A DNA stretch of 64,000 nucleotides from positions 1-64,000 of the forward strand of contig CAWHBI010000001.1 of assembly GCA_963827545.1 (NCBI GenBank), read 5' to 3'. A model generated the notes under the pieces. That model had not been told where the DNA came from and did no database searches. It was given only the letters and a program-made list of their open reading frames with translations. The stretch is from AWTP1-13 sp963827545 (GTDB taxonomy: Bacteria; Pseudomonadota; Alphaproteobacteria; Rhizobiales; Hyphomicrobiaceae). Below are positions 1-7,359 of this stretch, in pieces. Positions within the stretch are counted from its first letter, which is position 1, and each line of letters opens with the position of its first letter. A program made the translations under genes and the position numbers.

Positions 1-299
1 ACCCACCAGTAGGAGATACCGTAGGCGCCATCGATCACCTTCTTGTGCGTGGCATCCAGGATCTCGAAAGGCGGCACGACCGCACCGCCTGGCAGCGCAT
101 CGATCTTGAGGTTGCCGCCGGTCAGCTTGTCGACCCGATCGGCGAAGAACTTGAAGGCGTCCTGCGTGGTGGACGATGGCGGCACCGCCGACTGCATCTT
201 GAGGGTTCGAGGCTGCTGGGCGAGCGCCGTGCCGGCGAACGCCATTGTGGCGGAGACCGCCGCGATCAGAGCCGCTCTCATACGCGAATTGATCTTCAT
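1..299 (-). CDS. TRAP transporter solute-binding protein, DctP family (N-terminal part, runs off window)
   Basis: Periplasmic receptor of a TRAP importer for organic acids or similar anions; only the first 99 codons are present. The start is ATG at 299 (MKINSRMRAAL), preceded by a strong GGGAGG ribosome site at 309-314. Residues 1-27 form a Sec signal peptide ending in ALAQ. The mature start reads RTLKMQSAVPPSS, then KFFADRVDKLTGGNLKID and LPGGAVVPPFEILDATHKKVIDGA, the usual opening of DctP receptors (strand, long helix, gate-forming loop). The permease genes, if linked, lie beyond the left edge. The substrate cannot be predicted from this fragment. Confidence 0.9.
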   Translation of the reverse strand, partial: MKINSRMRAALIAAVSATMAFAGTALAQQPRTLKMQSAVPPSSTTQDAFKFFADRVDKLTGGNLKIDALPGGAVVPPFEILDATHKKVIDGAYGISYWW

Positions 300-598
300 T
301 GGTGTCTACCTCCCTTTGTCAGACTGCAGGCGGACCTCGTTGTTCCACCCGCGAACAAGCCTACCGCGAGTGAGGTTCATCAGCCAGAGCAACGCGCTGC
401 CTAGCTGCGAATAAGACGAATTCCGCAAGCCGCTCGGTACTGCGAAACGGCCCGTCGGGTGATAGGACGGCTTTGGGTCAAGACTTCAGAAGGCGCCAGC
501 AGAGCTGGCGCAGTCCAACCGGCGAAAGACCGGTCCGAGTAAGGCCGCAGCGGGCCGCTCGGTCGCGAGTGTTGCGTGAGCCGTCGCCAATGGCAGAC
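300..598. other. Intergenic region with stem-loops
   Basis: About 300 bases between the TRAP receptor start and the end of the membrane-protein gene at 599. The left end must carry the TRAP promoter. The right part has a perfect hairpin, GCGCCAGC-AGA-GCTGGCGC (493-511), and then a short CCGG-CGAAAGA-CCGG stem (about 519-533). No T-run follows either stem, so they are not clear terminators. I see no convincing gene here. Confidence 0.4.
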
Positions 599-1321
599 TT
601 ATTCGCGCCGCGGGCGGCCAGACTGAGGCCCGCACTTCTCCATCGGCAGCGCCGTCGTCAACCAACGGTCCTTGGTGACGGTCACGACGTAGCGTCGGCA
701 GCCGGACGCGGCGCCCCGCACGAAGCTGACCCGGAAAAGTGCGAGCTCTGGCTCGCGCTGACGCGGCCAGACGAAGACGCCGCTGTCTGGCGTCTCGGCC
801 ACGGCGGTCTGAATGGCGATGCCGGCATTGCGGTAGTCGGCCGGTGAAAGTCGTGCCAGCAGGACTCGCGACAGGCCAGGGTGAAGGCCGACCGCTTCCG
901 CACGCTTCTGGTAGGGGTCGGCAGGATCGGCATCTGGCGCGAGCGGCGGCGGCTCATAGGGTGTGGAGGCAGTCGGGACCGTGGCTGTCGTCAATGGCGA
1001 CGCTGCCGAGGGCGGTGCGTCGAGGGCGGCGAGCTTCATCGCCGGCTCGGCCCTGGCGGGCGGGGCAGTCGCGGTCACCGGCGAGCGTGGCTGGACGGGT
1101 CCGGGCGCCCAGCTGTCGAGCGAGGAAGACACGGCCGCGATCTTGGCCCACAACCACTCCCGCCAGGCCTGATCGCTCAGCAGCGCCCAGCCGCCGCCGA
1201 TCATGATCAGGACGACGATGCCTCGCAGGAGGGCCTTGGCGGCGCGTGAGCCGGTTCTCTCGCCCGGCCAGGGCTCGTCATATGCGTAATAGTCGTGGGA
1301 ATGCCGAGCGGGGGCTCTCAT
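599..1321 (-). CDS. Membrane-anchored protein of unknown function
   Basis: A 240-residue protein that I do not recognise. It starts at ATG 1321 with a good GAGGGG site 6 bases upstream. A tyrosine-rich N-terminus (HSHDYYAYDEPWPGE) precedes one transmembrane segment at about residues 31-49. A proline/alanine-rich linker of roughly 80 residues leads to a compact C-terminal domain (about 135-240) containing two cysteines (SGCRRYV and MEKCG). This layout is typical of an inner-membrane protein with a periplasmic domain. It stands alone, with the MarR gene upstream on the same strand after a 250-base gap that should hold its promoter. Confidence 0.75.
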   Translation of the reverse strand: MRAPARHSHDYYAYDEPWPGERTGSRAAKALLRGIVVLIMIGGGWALLSDQAWREWLWAKIAAVSSSLDSWAPGPVQPRSPVTATAPPARAEPAMKLAALDAPPSAASPLTTATVPTASTPYEPPPLAPDADPADPYQKRAEAVGLHPGLSRVLLARLSPADYRNAGIAIQTAVAETPDSGVFVWPRQREPELALFRVSFVRGAASGCRRYVVTVTKDRWLTTALPMEKCGPQSGRPRRE

Positions 1322-1574
1322 GACTGACCCCTCATCCGTTGCCGTTTGTAGCTACACCCCGCGGCCGCCTACGCCGCAGCAAATTCCCGGCAAAATAATG
1401 GCGACGCGCGTGGGAATGGCCGCTCGCCGGCGGTTCGTCGGCTCACGCATGCTCTTGTCATGCAAAGGCAAGGACTGGAGAGAGTTCGTGAGTTTGGGAA
1501 GGAACTCTCCTGGCCGGGCGCGCGTCGTGCTCGAGCGGGGGCCGGTGTTCGACGAGGCGGCTATCTGTTGCCCG

Positions 1575-2030
1575 CTAGCTCTTCGGCGACATCTTCTGCA
1601 GCGTGTCGACGATCGCCAGCAGGTCGTCGATGAACTGCTCGCGCTGCTTGCCCGACAGCGCATCGAGGATGCGCTCGTCCACCTTCTTGGCCAGCGGCTC
1701 GGCCGTGCGCAGGACCCGGCGGCCCTCGTCGGTCAGCTTGACGGCGTAGGCGCGCGCGTCTTCCCGCGTGCGCCGGCGCTGCAGCAGCCCCTTCCTCTGC
1801 ATGCGCCGCACGATGTCGGCCAGCGTCGAACGATCAATTCCGGTGCGGTCGACGAGGCCGGTCTGGCTCAGTCCCTCGTTCTGGGCCACCGTCATGAGCA
1901 CGGCGAGCTGCCGCGGGGTGAGCCCGCCGACCTTCATCTCGGAATGGAAGATGTCTCCGGCACACTGTCCCGCACGGTGCAGGAGATGGATGGGAGAGCG
2001 ATGCAGCCGATCGGTACTGTCGCGTTTCAT
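1575..2030 (-). CDS. MarR-family transcriptional regulator
   Basis: A dimeric winged-helix DNA-binding regulator of 151 residues, about the usual MarR length. The reading frame is open further upstream, but ATG 2030 (MKRDSTDRL) gives a normal-length protein with no extra cysteine-rich leader. The winged helix spans about residues 37-105: LTPRQLAVLMTVA, the recognition helix GIDRSTLADIVRRMQRKGLL, and the wing RRRTREDARAYAVKLTDEGR. Flanking helices make the dimer. No catabolic or efflux gene is adjacent on either side, so its target is not evident; autoregulation is the default expectation for the family. Confidence 0.88.
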   Translation of the reverse strand: MKRDSTDRLHRSPIHLLHRAGQCAGDIFHSEMKVGGLTPRQLAVLMTVAQNEGLSQTGLVDRTGIDRSTLADIVRRMQRKGLLQRRRTREDARAYAVKLTDEGRRVLRTAEPLAKKVDERILDALSGKQREQFIDDLLAIVDTLQKMSPKS

Positions 2031-2865
2031 TGCGGCACTCACTGGGCCCTTGCAGGAACACGGCGGGCACCGGGCGCATTCGCCGAGGCATCGCTCGTTG
2101 CGAAAAGATGAATGCAGATGATATGCGGTGTCGCCCCTCCCAGACAACTGGCAGTCTTGCGGCTGTGAATTCTACCTTCAATCGGGCAGCGAGCACAGGC
2201 TCAAGGCGTCAACTTGGGGTTGCTCAGAATCGCGCCGCCTCCCGGTGCGTGTGGGGTCAGCGACCGCGACAAGGGCGGGACAACCCCGGCTCAGGCGCTT
2301 GCCGCAGCAGTCCGGATGGCGCCAGGCCGCACCGGATCGACGATCCAGCTTGTCATGCCCCTGGCTGCGACAGCGCAGACCTCGCACCGCTCGGCGGGCA
2401 GCTTCTGGGCGGCGTACATCAGCCGCGGCCTTTCGCCTCCTTTGCGAGAGTTGATCTGCGGCCAGTCGAGAAGGCGCGCCGCCCGAGTCACGACCCCACC
2501 CTGCTGTCGAGCCCCGTGAGGCACAACAAATCGCTTTCAAGAAAAGACCATTCGACGCAAAACCGAATGGCCGCATTCGACAGTCCACGGGCGGACGACT
2601 GACTAAATTCCCGCGTGCGCGTGATCGCTCGGCAGTGAGGTGCGTGTCACAAGACGCCGTTCTCAATCAGGGCAGATTCGAAGCGTGGAGGTTTCGCGTG
2701 GGGGCGCGCCCGCGCTCGAAGGTTGATCGAAGGGCCAGGAATCGGCGTCATGCTGCGGGTGCAATGCCCGCTTCGATGCCGCATTGCGCTTGACTCGCTC
2801 GCGCTGCGGCGTAGGGTCCGCGCCGCTCGCAAATCCCTGCGAGTTGGAACCTGACAGAGGCAGCC
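2031..2865. other. Long region without a convincing gene
   Basis: 835 bases between the MarR start and the aminotransferase. Open frames exist on both strands but have arginine/serine/proline-rich, low-complexity translations and no ribosome sites. One inverted repeat is clear: CCATTCG-N9-CGAATGG at 2548-2570, a possible operator. The right end should carry the aminotransferase promoter. A 77-codon leftward frame at 2291-2524 is the best coding candidate, but it is unsupported. Confidence 0.4.
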
Positions 2866-4083
2866 ATGGGAGCGCTACCAGCCCGATTTTTCGCCGACAG
2901 CGTCAACCGCATCTCCCCGTCCCAGACCATCGGGATGGCGACGAAGGCGCGGGAGCTGAAAGCGAAGGGCCGCGACGTGATCTCGCTGTCCGCGGGCGAG
3001 CCCGATTTCGACACGCCCGACAACATCAAGGAAGCTGCCGTGCGCGCCCTGAAGGAGGGCAAAACCAAATACACGGATGTGGACGGCATCCCGGAGCTCA
3101 AGGCTGCCATCGCCGCCAAGTTCAAGCGCGAGAATGGGCTCGACTACAAGCCGTCACAGGTGTCGGTCGGCACCGGCGGCAAGCAGGTGCTCTACAACGC
3201 GCTCATGTGCACGCTCAACCCCGGCGACGAGGTGGTGATCCCGGCGCCGTGCTGGGTGTCCTATGTCGACATCGTGCTGTTGGGAGGCGGCAAGCCCGTG
3301 TTTGCGGACTGCAAGATCGAGGACGGCTACCGGCTGAAACCCGAGGTGCTGGAGAAGGCGATCACGCCTAGGACCAAGTGGTTCCTCTTCAATGCGCCCT
3401 GCAACCCGAGCGGGGCCGCGTATTCAAAGGCCGAGCTCAAGGCGCTCACCGACGTGCTGATGAAGCACAGCCAAGTGTGGGTGCTGACCGACGACATGTA
3501 CGAGCACCTCCTCTACGACGACCACGTCTTCTACACGCCGGTGCAGGTGGAGCCGGGCCTCTATGAGCGCACGCTGACGCTGAACGGGCTGTCCAAGACC
3601 TATTGCATGACCGGCTGGCGGCTGGGCTACGGTGCAGGTCCCGAGCCGCTCATCAAGACCATGTGCAAGCTGCAGTCGCAGTCGACCTCCAACCCGTCGT
3701 CCATCACGCAGTGGGCGGCGGTGGAGGCCCTGAACGGGCCGCAGGACTTCATCGCGCGCAACAAACAGGCGTTCAAGGAGCGGCGCGACCTGGTGGTGTC
3801 GATGCTGAACCAGGCCAAGGGCATCAAGTGCCCGAAGCCCGAGGGGGCATTCTACGTCTATCCCTCGTGCGAGGGCTTGATCGGCAAAACAAGCGGCAAG
3901 GGCACCCAGATCAGGAACGACGAGGACTTCGTGCTGGCCCTGCTCGAGGAAGAGGGGGTGGCGTGCGTGCAGGGCGCAGCGTTTGCCAAGAGCCCGTTCT
4001 TCCGCATCTCGTATGCCACCTCGAATGCGGAGCTCGAGGACGCCTGCGGCCGCATCCAGCGCTTCTGCGGCAACGCGCGCTGA
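2866..4083 (+). CDS. aatA: Pyridoxal-phosphate aminotransferase (aspartate/prephenate type)
   Basis: A class-I aminotransferase of subgroup Ib that moves the amino group between aspartate or prephenate and 2-oxoglutarate/glutamate in the cytoplasm. The protein has 405 residues; the usual length is about 400. Seen motifs: the N-terminal SAGEPDFDTPDNIKEAA, cofactor-contacting Asn180 (APCNPSG), Asp210 and Tyr212 (DDMYEHL), the Schiff-base lysine Lys244 in NGLSKTYCMTGWRLGY, and the carboxylate-binding Arg380 (FRIS). The start is ATG 2866 with AGAGGC upstream. It is monocistronic and followed by a palindromic repeat. The choice between aspartate and prephenate activity is inferred from rhizobial relatives. 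Confidence 0.93.
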   Translation: MGALPARFFADSVNRISPSQTIGMATKARELKAKGRDVISLSAGEPDFDTPDNIKEAAVRALKEGKTKYTDVDGIPELKAAIAAKFKRENGLDYKPSQVSVGTGGKQVLYNALMCTLNPGDEVVIPAPCWVSYVDIVLLGGGKPVFADCKIEDGYRLKPEVLEKAITPRTKWFLFNAPCNPSGAAYSKAELKALTDVLMKHSQVWVLTDDMYEHLLYDDHVFYTPVQVEPGLYERTLTLNGLSKTYCMTGWRLGYGAGPEPLIKTMCKLQSQSTSNPSSITQWAAVEALNGPQDFIARNKQAFKERRDLVVSMLNQAKGIKCPKPEGAFYVYPSCEGLIGKTSGKGTQIRNDEDFVLALLEEEGVACVQGAAFAKSPFFRISYATSNAELEDACGRIQRFCGNAR

Positions 4084-4089
4084 CCATTT

Positions 4090-4233
4090 CCCTCTCCCCA
4101 TGCTTCTTCAGCATGGGGAGAGGGTCATGGCAGAGCCATGCCTCCGGCATGAGGTGAGGGGCGGCACAAGGCTCGGACGGTGCTTGAGGCCGCCCCTCAC
4201 CCCAACCCTCTCCCCGTAAGAACGGGGAGAGGG
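4090..4233. repeat. Family A palindromic repeat, copy 1 (intergenic)
   Basis: A composite element: a hairpin CCCTCTCCCCATGC with its complement, a TCATGGC/GCCATG stem, a GTGAGGGGCGGC...GCCGCCCCTCAC inverted repeat, and a final CCCTCTCCCCGT hairpin. Related copies are at 21817, 26893, 32687 and (half) 60171. Here it follows the aminotransferase stop and could act as its terminator. Confidence 0.9.
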
Positions 4234-4243
4234 GGAAGCCCCA

Positions 4244-5041
4244 ATGCTCTTTCTCCTCAAGATCGCGATCACGCCGCTGCTGGTGGCCGGCGTATCTTTG
4301 GCGGCGCGGTGGTGGGGGCCGACGGTGGGCGGGTTGTTGCTTGGCCTGCCGTGGATGACCGGCCCCGTGCTGTTCTTTCTCGGGTGGGACAAGGGCGAGG
4401 CTTTTGCGGTCGGCGCCTGCATCGGCATCGAGCTTGGCGTGGTGTGCATCGCGGCGTTTGTCTTGGCCTACGCTGCGGTTTCCGCATGGGCGCGCTGGCC
4501 GCTCAGCCTTACGGCTGGCGTGGCTGCTTTCGCTGCCGCTGCCTGGGTGACGCAGAGCGTGACCCTGCTGCCGGGGGCGGCAACGCTTCTTCTTCCACCG
4601 CTGTGGGCAGCGTCGGGTGCAGCCGCGCTCAGTCTGCTTTTGGCGCTGCTCTTGCTGCCGCGCCCCCGCTCGCCAGCGCTGCTTGCGGCTCTACCATGGT
4701 GGGACATTCCCGCGCGCATGCTGGCGACCTTCGCCCTCGTTGCTGGAATCATGGTGCTGGCCGATGTGCTCGGGCCCGAGCTGTCCGGCATCGTATCGAC
4801 GTATCCGGCCATTCTCACCGTCATCGGCACCTTTACGCATCATCGCTGGGGCCGCGACGCGGTCTTGCGCATTCTGCGCGGGCTCATGCTCTCGCTTCTC
4901 ACCTTCGTCGTGTTTTTTCTGATCGTCGGCTTCACGCTTCCAGGCCTGGGGTTGATCGGCGCCTTCGCGCTTGCGGCTGCCACCGCGATGGCCATGACCG
5001 TTGGGCTGTTCGCCTTGAACCGAGGACGCGCGGTGCGGTAG
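4244..5041 (+). CDS. Polytopic inner-membrane protein of unknown function
   Basis: A 265-residue, very hydrophobic protein with about eight transmembrane helices. The N-terminus LLKIAITPLLVAGVSLAARW followed by WGPTVGGLLLGLPWMTGPV resembles a widespread uncharacterised family distantly like GlpM. No transporter signature or catalytic motif is visible. The start ATG 4244 lies only 11 bases after the preceding palindromic repeat, inside GGGGGAAGCCCCA, which supplies a purine-rich ribosome site. The next gene starts 33 bases downstream on the same strand, so the two may be co-transcribed. Function is unknown. Confidence 0.8.
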   Translation: MLFLLKIAITPLLVAGVSLAARWWGPTVGGLLLGLPWMTGPVLFFLGWDKGEAFAVGACIGIELGVVCIAAFVLAYAAVSAWARWPLSLTAGVAAFAAAAWVTQSVTLLPGAATLLLPPLWAASGAAALSLLLALLLLPRPRSPALLAALPWWDIPARMLATFALVAGIMVLADVLGPELSGIVSTYPAILTVIGTFTHHRWGRDAVLRILRGLMLSLLTFVVFFLIVGFTLPGLGLIGAFALAAATAMAMTVGLFALNRGRAVR

Positions 5042-5073
5042 GACTGCAACTCGGGTCCCGGTGGAACATCTCA

Positions 5074-5874
5074 ATGAACGCGCCACAGCCCTACACGGTC
5101 GAGGCCTACAACCTCTCGCATGCGTCGGAGAACAAGATCCACGACGACAGCGTGGCGCAGAAGCTGGGCTTCGCCGGCGGCTTGGTTCCGGGCGTGGAGG
5201 TTTATGCCTATGCCTGCCATCCGGTCGTGCGGCGCTGGGGGCGCGCCTGGCTGGAGCGCGGCCGGATGGAGTGCCGTTTCCTCAAGCCCGTTTATGACGG
5301 GCACCTGGCCGTGGTGACGGCGACCGAAGCCGGAGGCGGCCTCGACCTCAGCCTTGAAAGCCAGGGGGTGCTATGCGCCTCGGGGCGGGCGACGTTGCCG
5401 GATGCCGCAGGCCCGCCGCCCCGGATCGACGACTACGCGCTGAATGCGCCGCAGGCGAACCGCCCCCCGGCCGACGAAACAAGCCTCGCGGCGGGGACCT
5501 GGCTCGGCATCCGGCCCTTCCATGCGACCCCCGAAACTGCAAGGGCCTATTTGCGCGACATTCGCGAAGCCGATTCCGTCTACGCCGAGGAAGGCCTGGT
5601 GCACCCGGGCCAGCTGCTGCGCCTGTGCAACCTCGTGTTGAGAGAGAACGTGATGCTGCCGCCCTGGATCCACACGGGCAGCAAGGTCGCCAATTTCGGG
5701 GTCGCGCGCGTCGGCGATGAGCTCTCGGCCCGCGCGCGCGTTGCCGCCAACTATGAGCGCAAGGGCCACCGCCTGGTCGATCTCGACGTGGCCCTCATCG
5801 CCAATGGGCAGACCGTGATCGCGCAGGTGCTACACACCGCCGTGTATCGGCTGCGCCAGCTCTCTGCGCCGTAG
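5074..5874 (+). CDS. MaoC-like hot-dog dehydratase family protein
   Basis: A 266-residue protein with a double hot-dog layout. The N-terminal half carries SENKIHDDSVAQKLGFAGGL, the MaoC-type hydratase signature in which Asp/His act on an enoyl or hydroxyacyl thioester. The second half (about 140-266) repeats the fold with LVHPGQLLRLCNLVLRENV. The frame is open upstream, but ATG 5074 (MNAPQPYTVEAYN) has a GGTGG site and gives a natural N-terminus. It probably hydrates or dehydrates an acyl-CoA or related ester; the substrate is unknown. It lies just downstream of the membrane protein on the same strand. Confidence 0.8.
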   Translation: MNAPQPYTVEAYNLSHASENKIHDDSVAQKLGFAGGLVPGVEVYAYACHPVVRRWGRAWLERGRMECRFLKPVYDGHLAVVTATEAGGGLDLSLESQGVLCASGRATLPDAAGPPPRIDDYALNAPQANRPPADETSLAAGTWLGIRPFHATPETARAYLRDIREADSVYAEEGLVHPGQLLRLCNLVLRENVMLPPWIHTGSKVANFGVARVGDELSARARVAANYERKGHRLVDLDVALIANGQTVIAQVLHTAVYRLRQLSAP

Positions 5875-6065
5875 CCTGGCCGGCGCGCCCGGCCCGACCG
5901 AGGGTTGTCCGTGCCGATCGAGCGCGCGGGGTCCCGCCCCGGTTGTGCATCAAGCATCCGTGAGCAGCACTTTCGGAAATTCGCCGAGAGCGCCATATCA
6001 CGACCACAGGGCCGGCAAGGCCGTGTGCGAAGGACGATCGGAAACGCAAGCCGCGGGAACAGGCC

Positions 6066-6260
6066 ATGCGAGAGCTGAAAATCATGCTGGCGGCGCTGTC
6101 GATCATTGCCGTCCTGGCGTCTGCCGCGCGGGCGGATCCCGGTCCAGGCGAGAGCAAATGGGCTGCGGCGACAGGCGTGGCCTGGATCGGGGAAGGGCGA
6201 GAACGCGATCGCGGAGCCCCCACGCCGGGCCCGACGGACCCTGATGGTCCTGTCCGCTAA
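6066..6260 (+). CDS. Small putative secreted protein
   Basis: A 64-residue frame starting with a plausible Sec signal peptide (MRELKIMLAALSIIAVLASA then ARAD). The mature part is short and rich in glycine, proline and charged residues. A weak AGGCC precedes the ATG. It ends 6 bases before the convergent crotonase stop. There is no recognisable domain, and a chance frame cannot be excluded. Confidence 0.4.
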   Translation: MRELKIMLAALSIIAVLASAARADPGPGESKWAAATGVAWIGEGRERDRGAPTPGPTDPDGPVR

Positions 6261-6266
6261 GCTAAA

Positions 6267-7058
6267 CTAGCGCCCCACGAACTTGGGCATGCGCCGCTGG
6301 TTCACGGCATCGACGCCTTCCTTGAAGTCCTCGGTGCGGCGCAGCCTGGTCTGCTTCTCGAGCTCGATGTCGGTTGCCGCGCGCACGCGGTCGGCGAGAC
6401 CGGCGCGCATGGTGGCGCGCGTTTCCAGCACGCCGAGCGGCGAGCACTCGGCGATCTCGGCGGCGAGCTTCAGCGCGGCGGCGCGCACCTGATCCTGCGG
6501 CACCAGCACGTCGGCGAGGCCCATGCGGTGGGCTTCGTCGCCCGGGATGCGCCGGCTCGTATAGAACATCATGGCTGCCTTCGACGGGCCGATCAGGGCC
6601 GGCAAGGTGTGGGTGAGCCCGAAGCCGGGGTGGAAGCCCAGTCGCGTGAAGTTGGCGCAGAAGCGCGCTTCGGGGCACGTCACGCGCAGGTCCGGTACAA
6701 GCGCGAGCCCGAGGCCGCCGCCGACCGCGGCGCCGTGGATCGCACCGACCATGGGCTTGGCGGTGCGGTAGAGGCGCACCGCTTCGATGTAGAGATGGCC
6801 GGCCTGGCCCGTCTCGGAGCGCTTCACCAGCACGTCTTGCACGTCGGCGCCGTCGCCGAGCTTGGCGCCGGCACAGAAGGCAGTGCCCTGGGCTGCCAGC
6901 ACGATGGCGCGGCAGGTTGAGTCCTTGTCGAGCGCCTCGCAGGCGTCGGCGATCTGGCGGATCAGCTCGATGTCGAAGAAGTTGTGCGGCGGGCGGCGGA
7001 TCTCGATGGTCGCCACCATGTCCTCGAGGTCGACGCCGATGTCTTTGAACGGGCCCAT
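6267..7058 (-). CDS. Enoyl-CoA hydratase/isomerase (crotonase) family protein
   Basis: A crotonase-fold protein of 263 residues. ATG 7058 is chosen because GGAAAG lies just upstream; the longer frame would translate a palindromic repeat. Oxyanion-hole elements are visible: AAQGTAFCAGAKLGDG (55-70) and HGAAVGGGLGLAL (108-120). The two glutamates that drive hydration in classic crotonases appear to be replaced by Gly117 and Phe137, so isomerase, hydrolase or other acyl-CoA chemistry is more likely than simple hydration. It is the last gene of a leftward acyl-CoA cluster, downstream of two acyl-CoA dehydrogenases. Confidence 0.85.
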   Translation of the reverse strand: MGPFKDIGVDLEDMVATIEIRRPPHNFFDIELIRQIADACEALDKDSTCRAIVLAAQGTAFCAGAKLGDGADVQDVLVKRSETGQAGHLYIEAVRLYRTAKPMVGAIHGAAVGGGLGLALVPDLRVTCPEARFCANFTRLGFHPGFGLTHTLPALIGPSKAAMMFYTSRRIPGDEAHRMGLADVLVPQDQVRAAALKLAAEIAECSPLGVLETRATMRAGLADRVRAATDIELEKQTRLRRTEDFKEGVDAVNQRRMPKFVGR

Positions 7059-7065
7059 GCTTTCC

Positions 7066-7137
7066 AAAGGGGTCAGACCCCTTTCCTCCAACGTTGCTTC
7101 TATCGTGTACGGTGGTGGAAAGGGGTCTGACCCCTTT
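7066..7137. repeat. Family C repeat: twin perfect 19-bp palindromes
   Basis: AAAGGGGTCAGACCCCTTT at 7066-7084 and AAAGGGGTCTGACCCCTTT at 7119-7137. Each is perfect around one central base, and they lie 53 bases apart immediately upstream of the crotonase ribosome site. Related GGTCAGACC cores occur at about 31040, 41200 and 58905. Confidence 0.9.
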
Positions 7138-7270
7138 CCACGCAGCAGTTCACGGATTTCTTGCCATCATGCGAAATTTTCCCGAGGTGGGGGGAACCAG
7201 GCCTCTCAAATCGGGTTATGCAGCCGTGGGACGCTGAGAACGCGCTAGCGCCGCCCCGGTATCCCAAGAC

Positions 7271-7303
7271 ATAGGCTCCGGCCCCTTCCGGTCTGGAGCC
7301 TAT
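7271..7303 (+). terminator. Intrinsic-terminator-like hairpin, possibly ending a small RNA
   Basis: ATAGGCTCC (7271-7279) pairs with GGAGCCTAT (7295-7303) and is followed by TTCTGTT on the + strand. No + strand protein gene ends here: the genes on both sides run leftward. It would therefore terminate either antisense transcription or a small RNA encoded in about 7140-7300. Confidence 0.5.
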
Positions 7304-7359
7304 TTCTGTTCCGCCGTTGGCGCATTGGTCCCAAATCGCCCGCTCCGTTCTACCAGCCA

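Noticed and set aside
2291..2524. 77-codon minus-strand frame in the long gap
   Set aside because: No ribosome site, no recognisable motif and ambiguous composition; left as part of the gene-free stretch.
4090..4233. Repeated hairpins considered as a CRISPR array or IS end
   Set aside because: No constant repeat/spacer alternation and no transposase frame; they are dispersed single elements.
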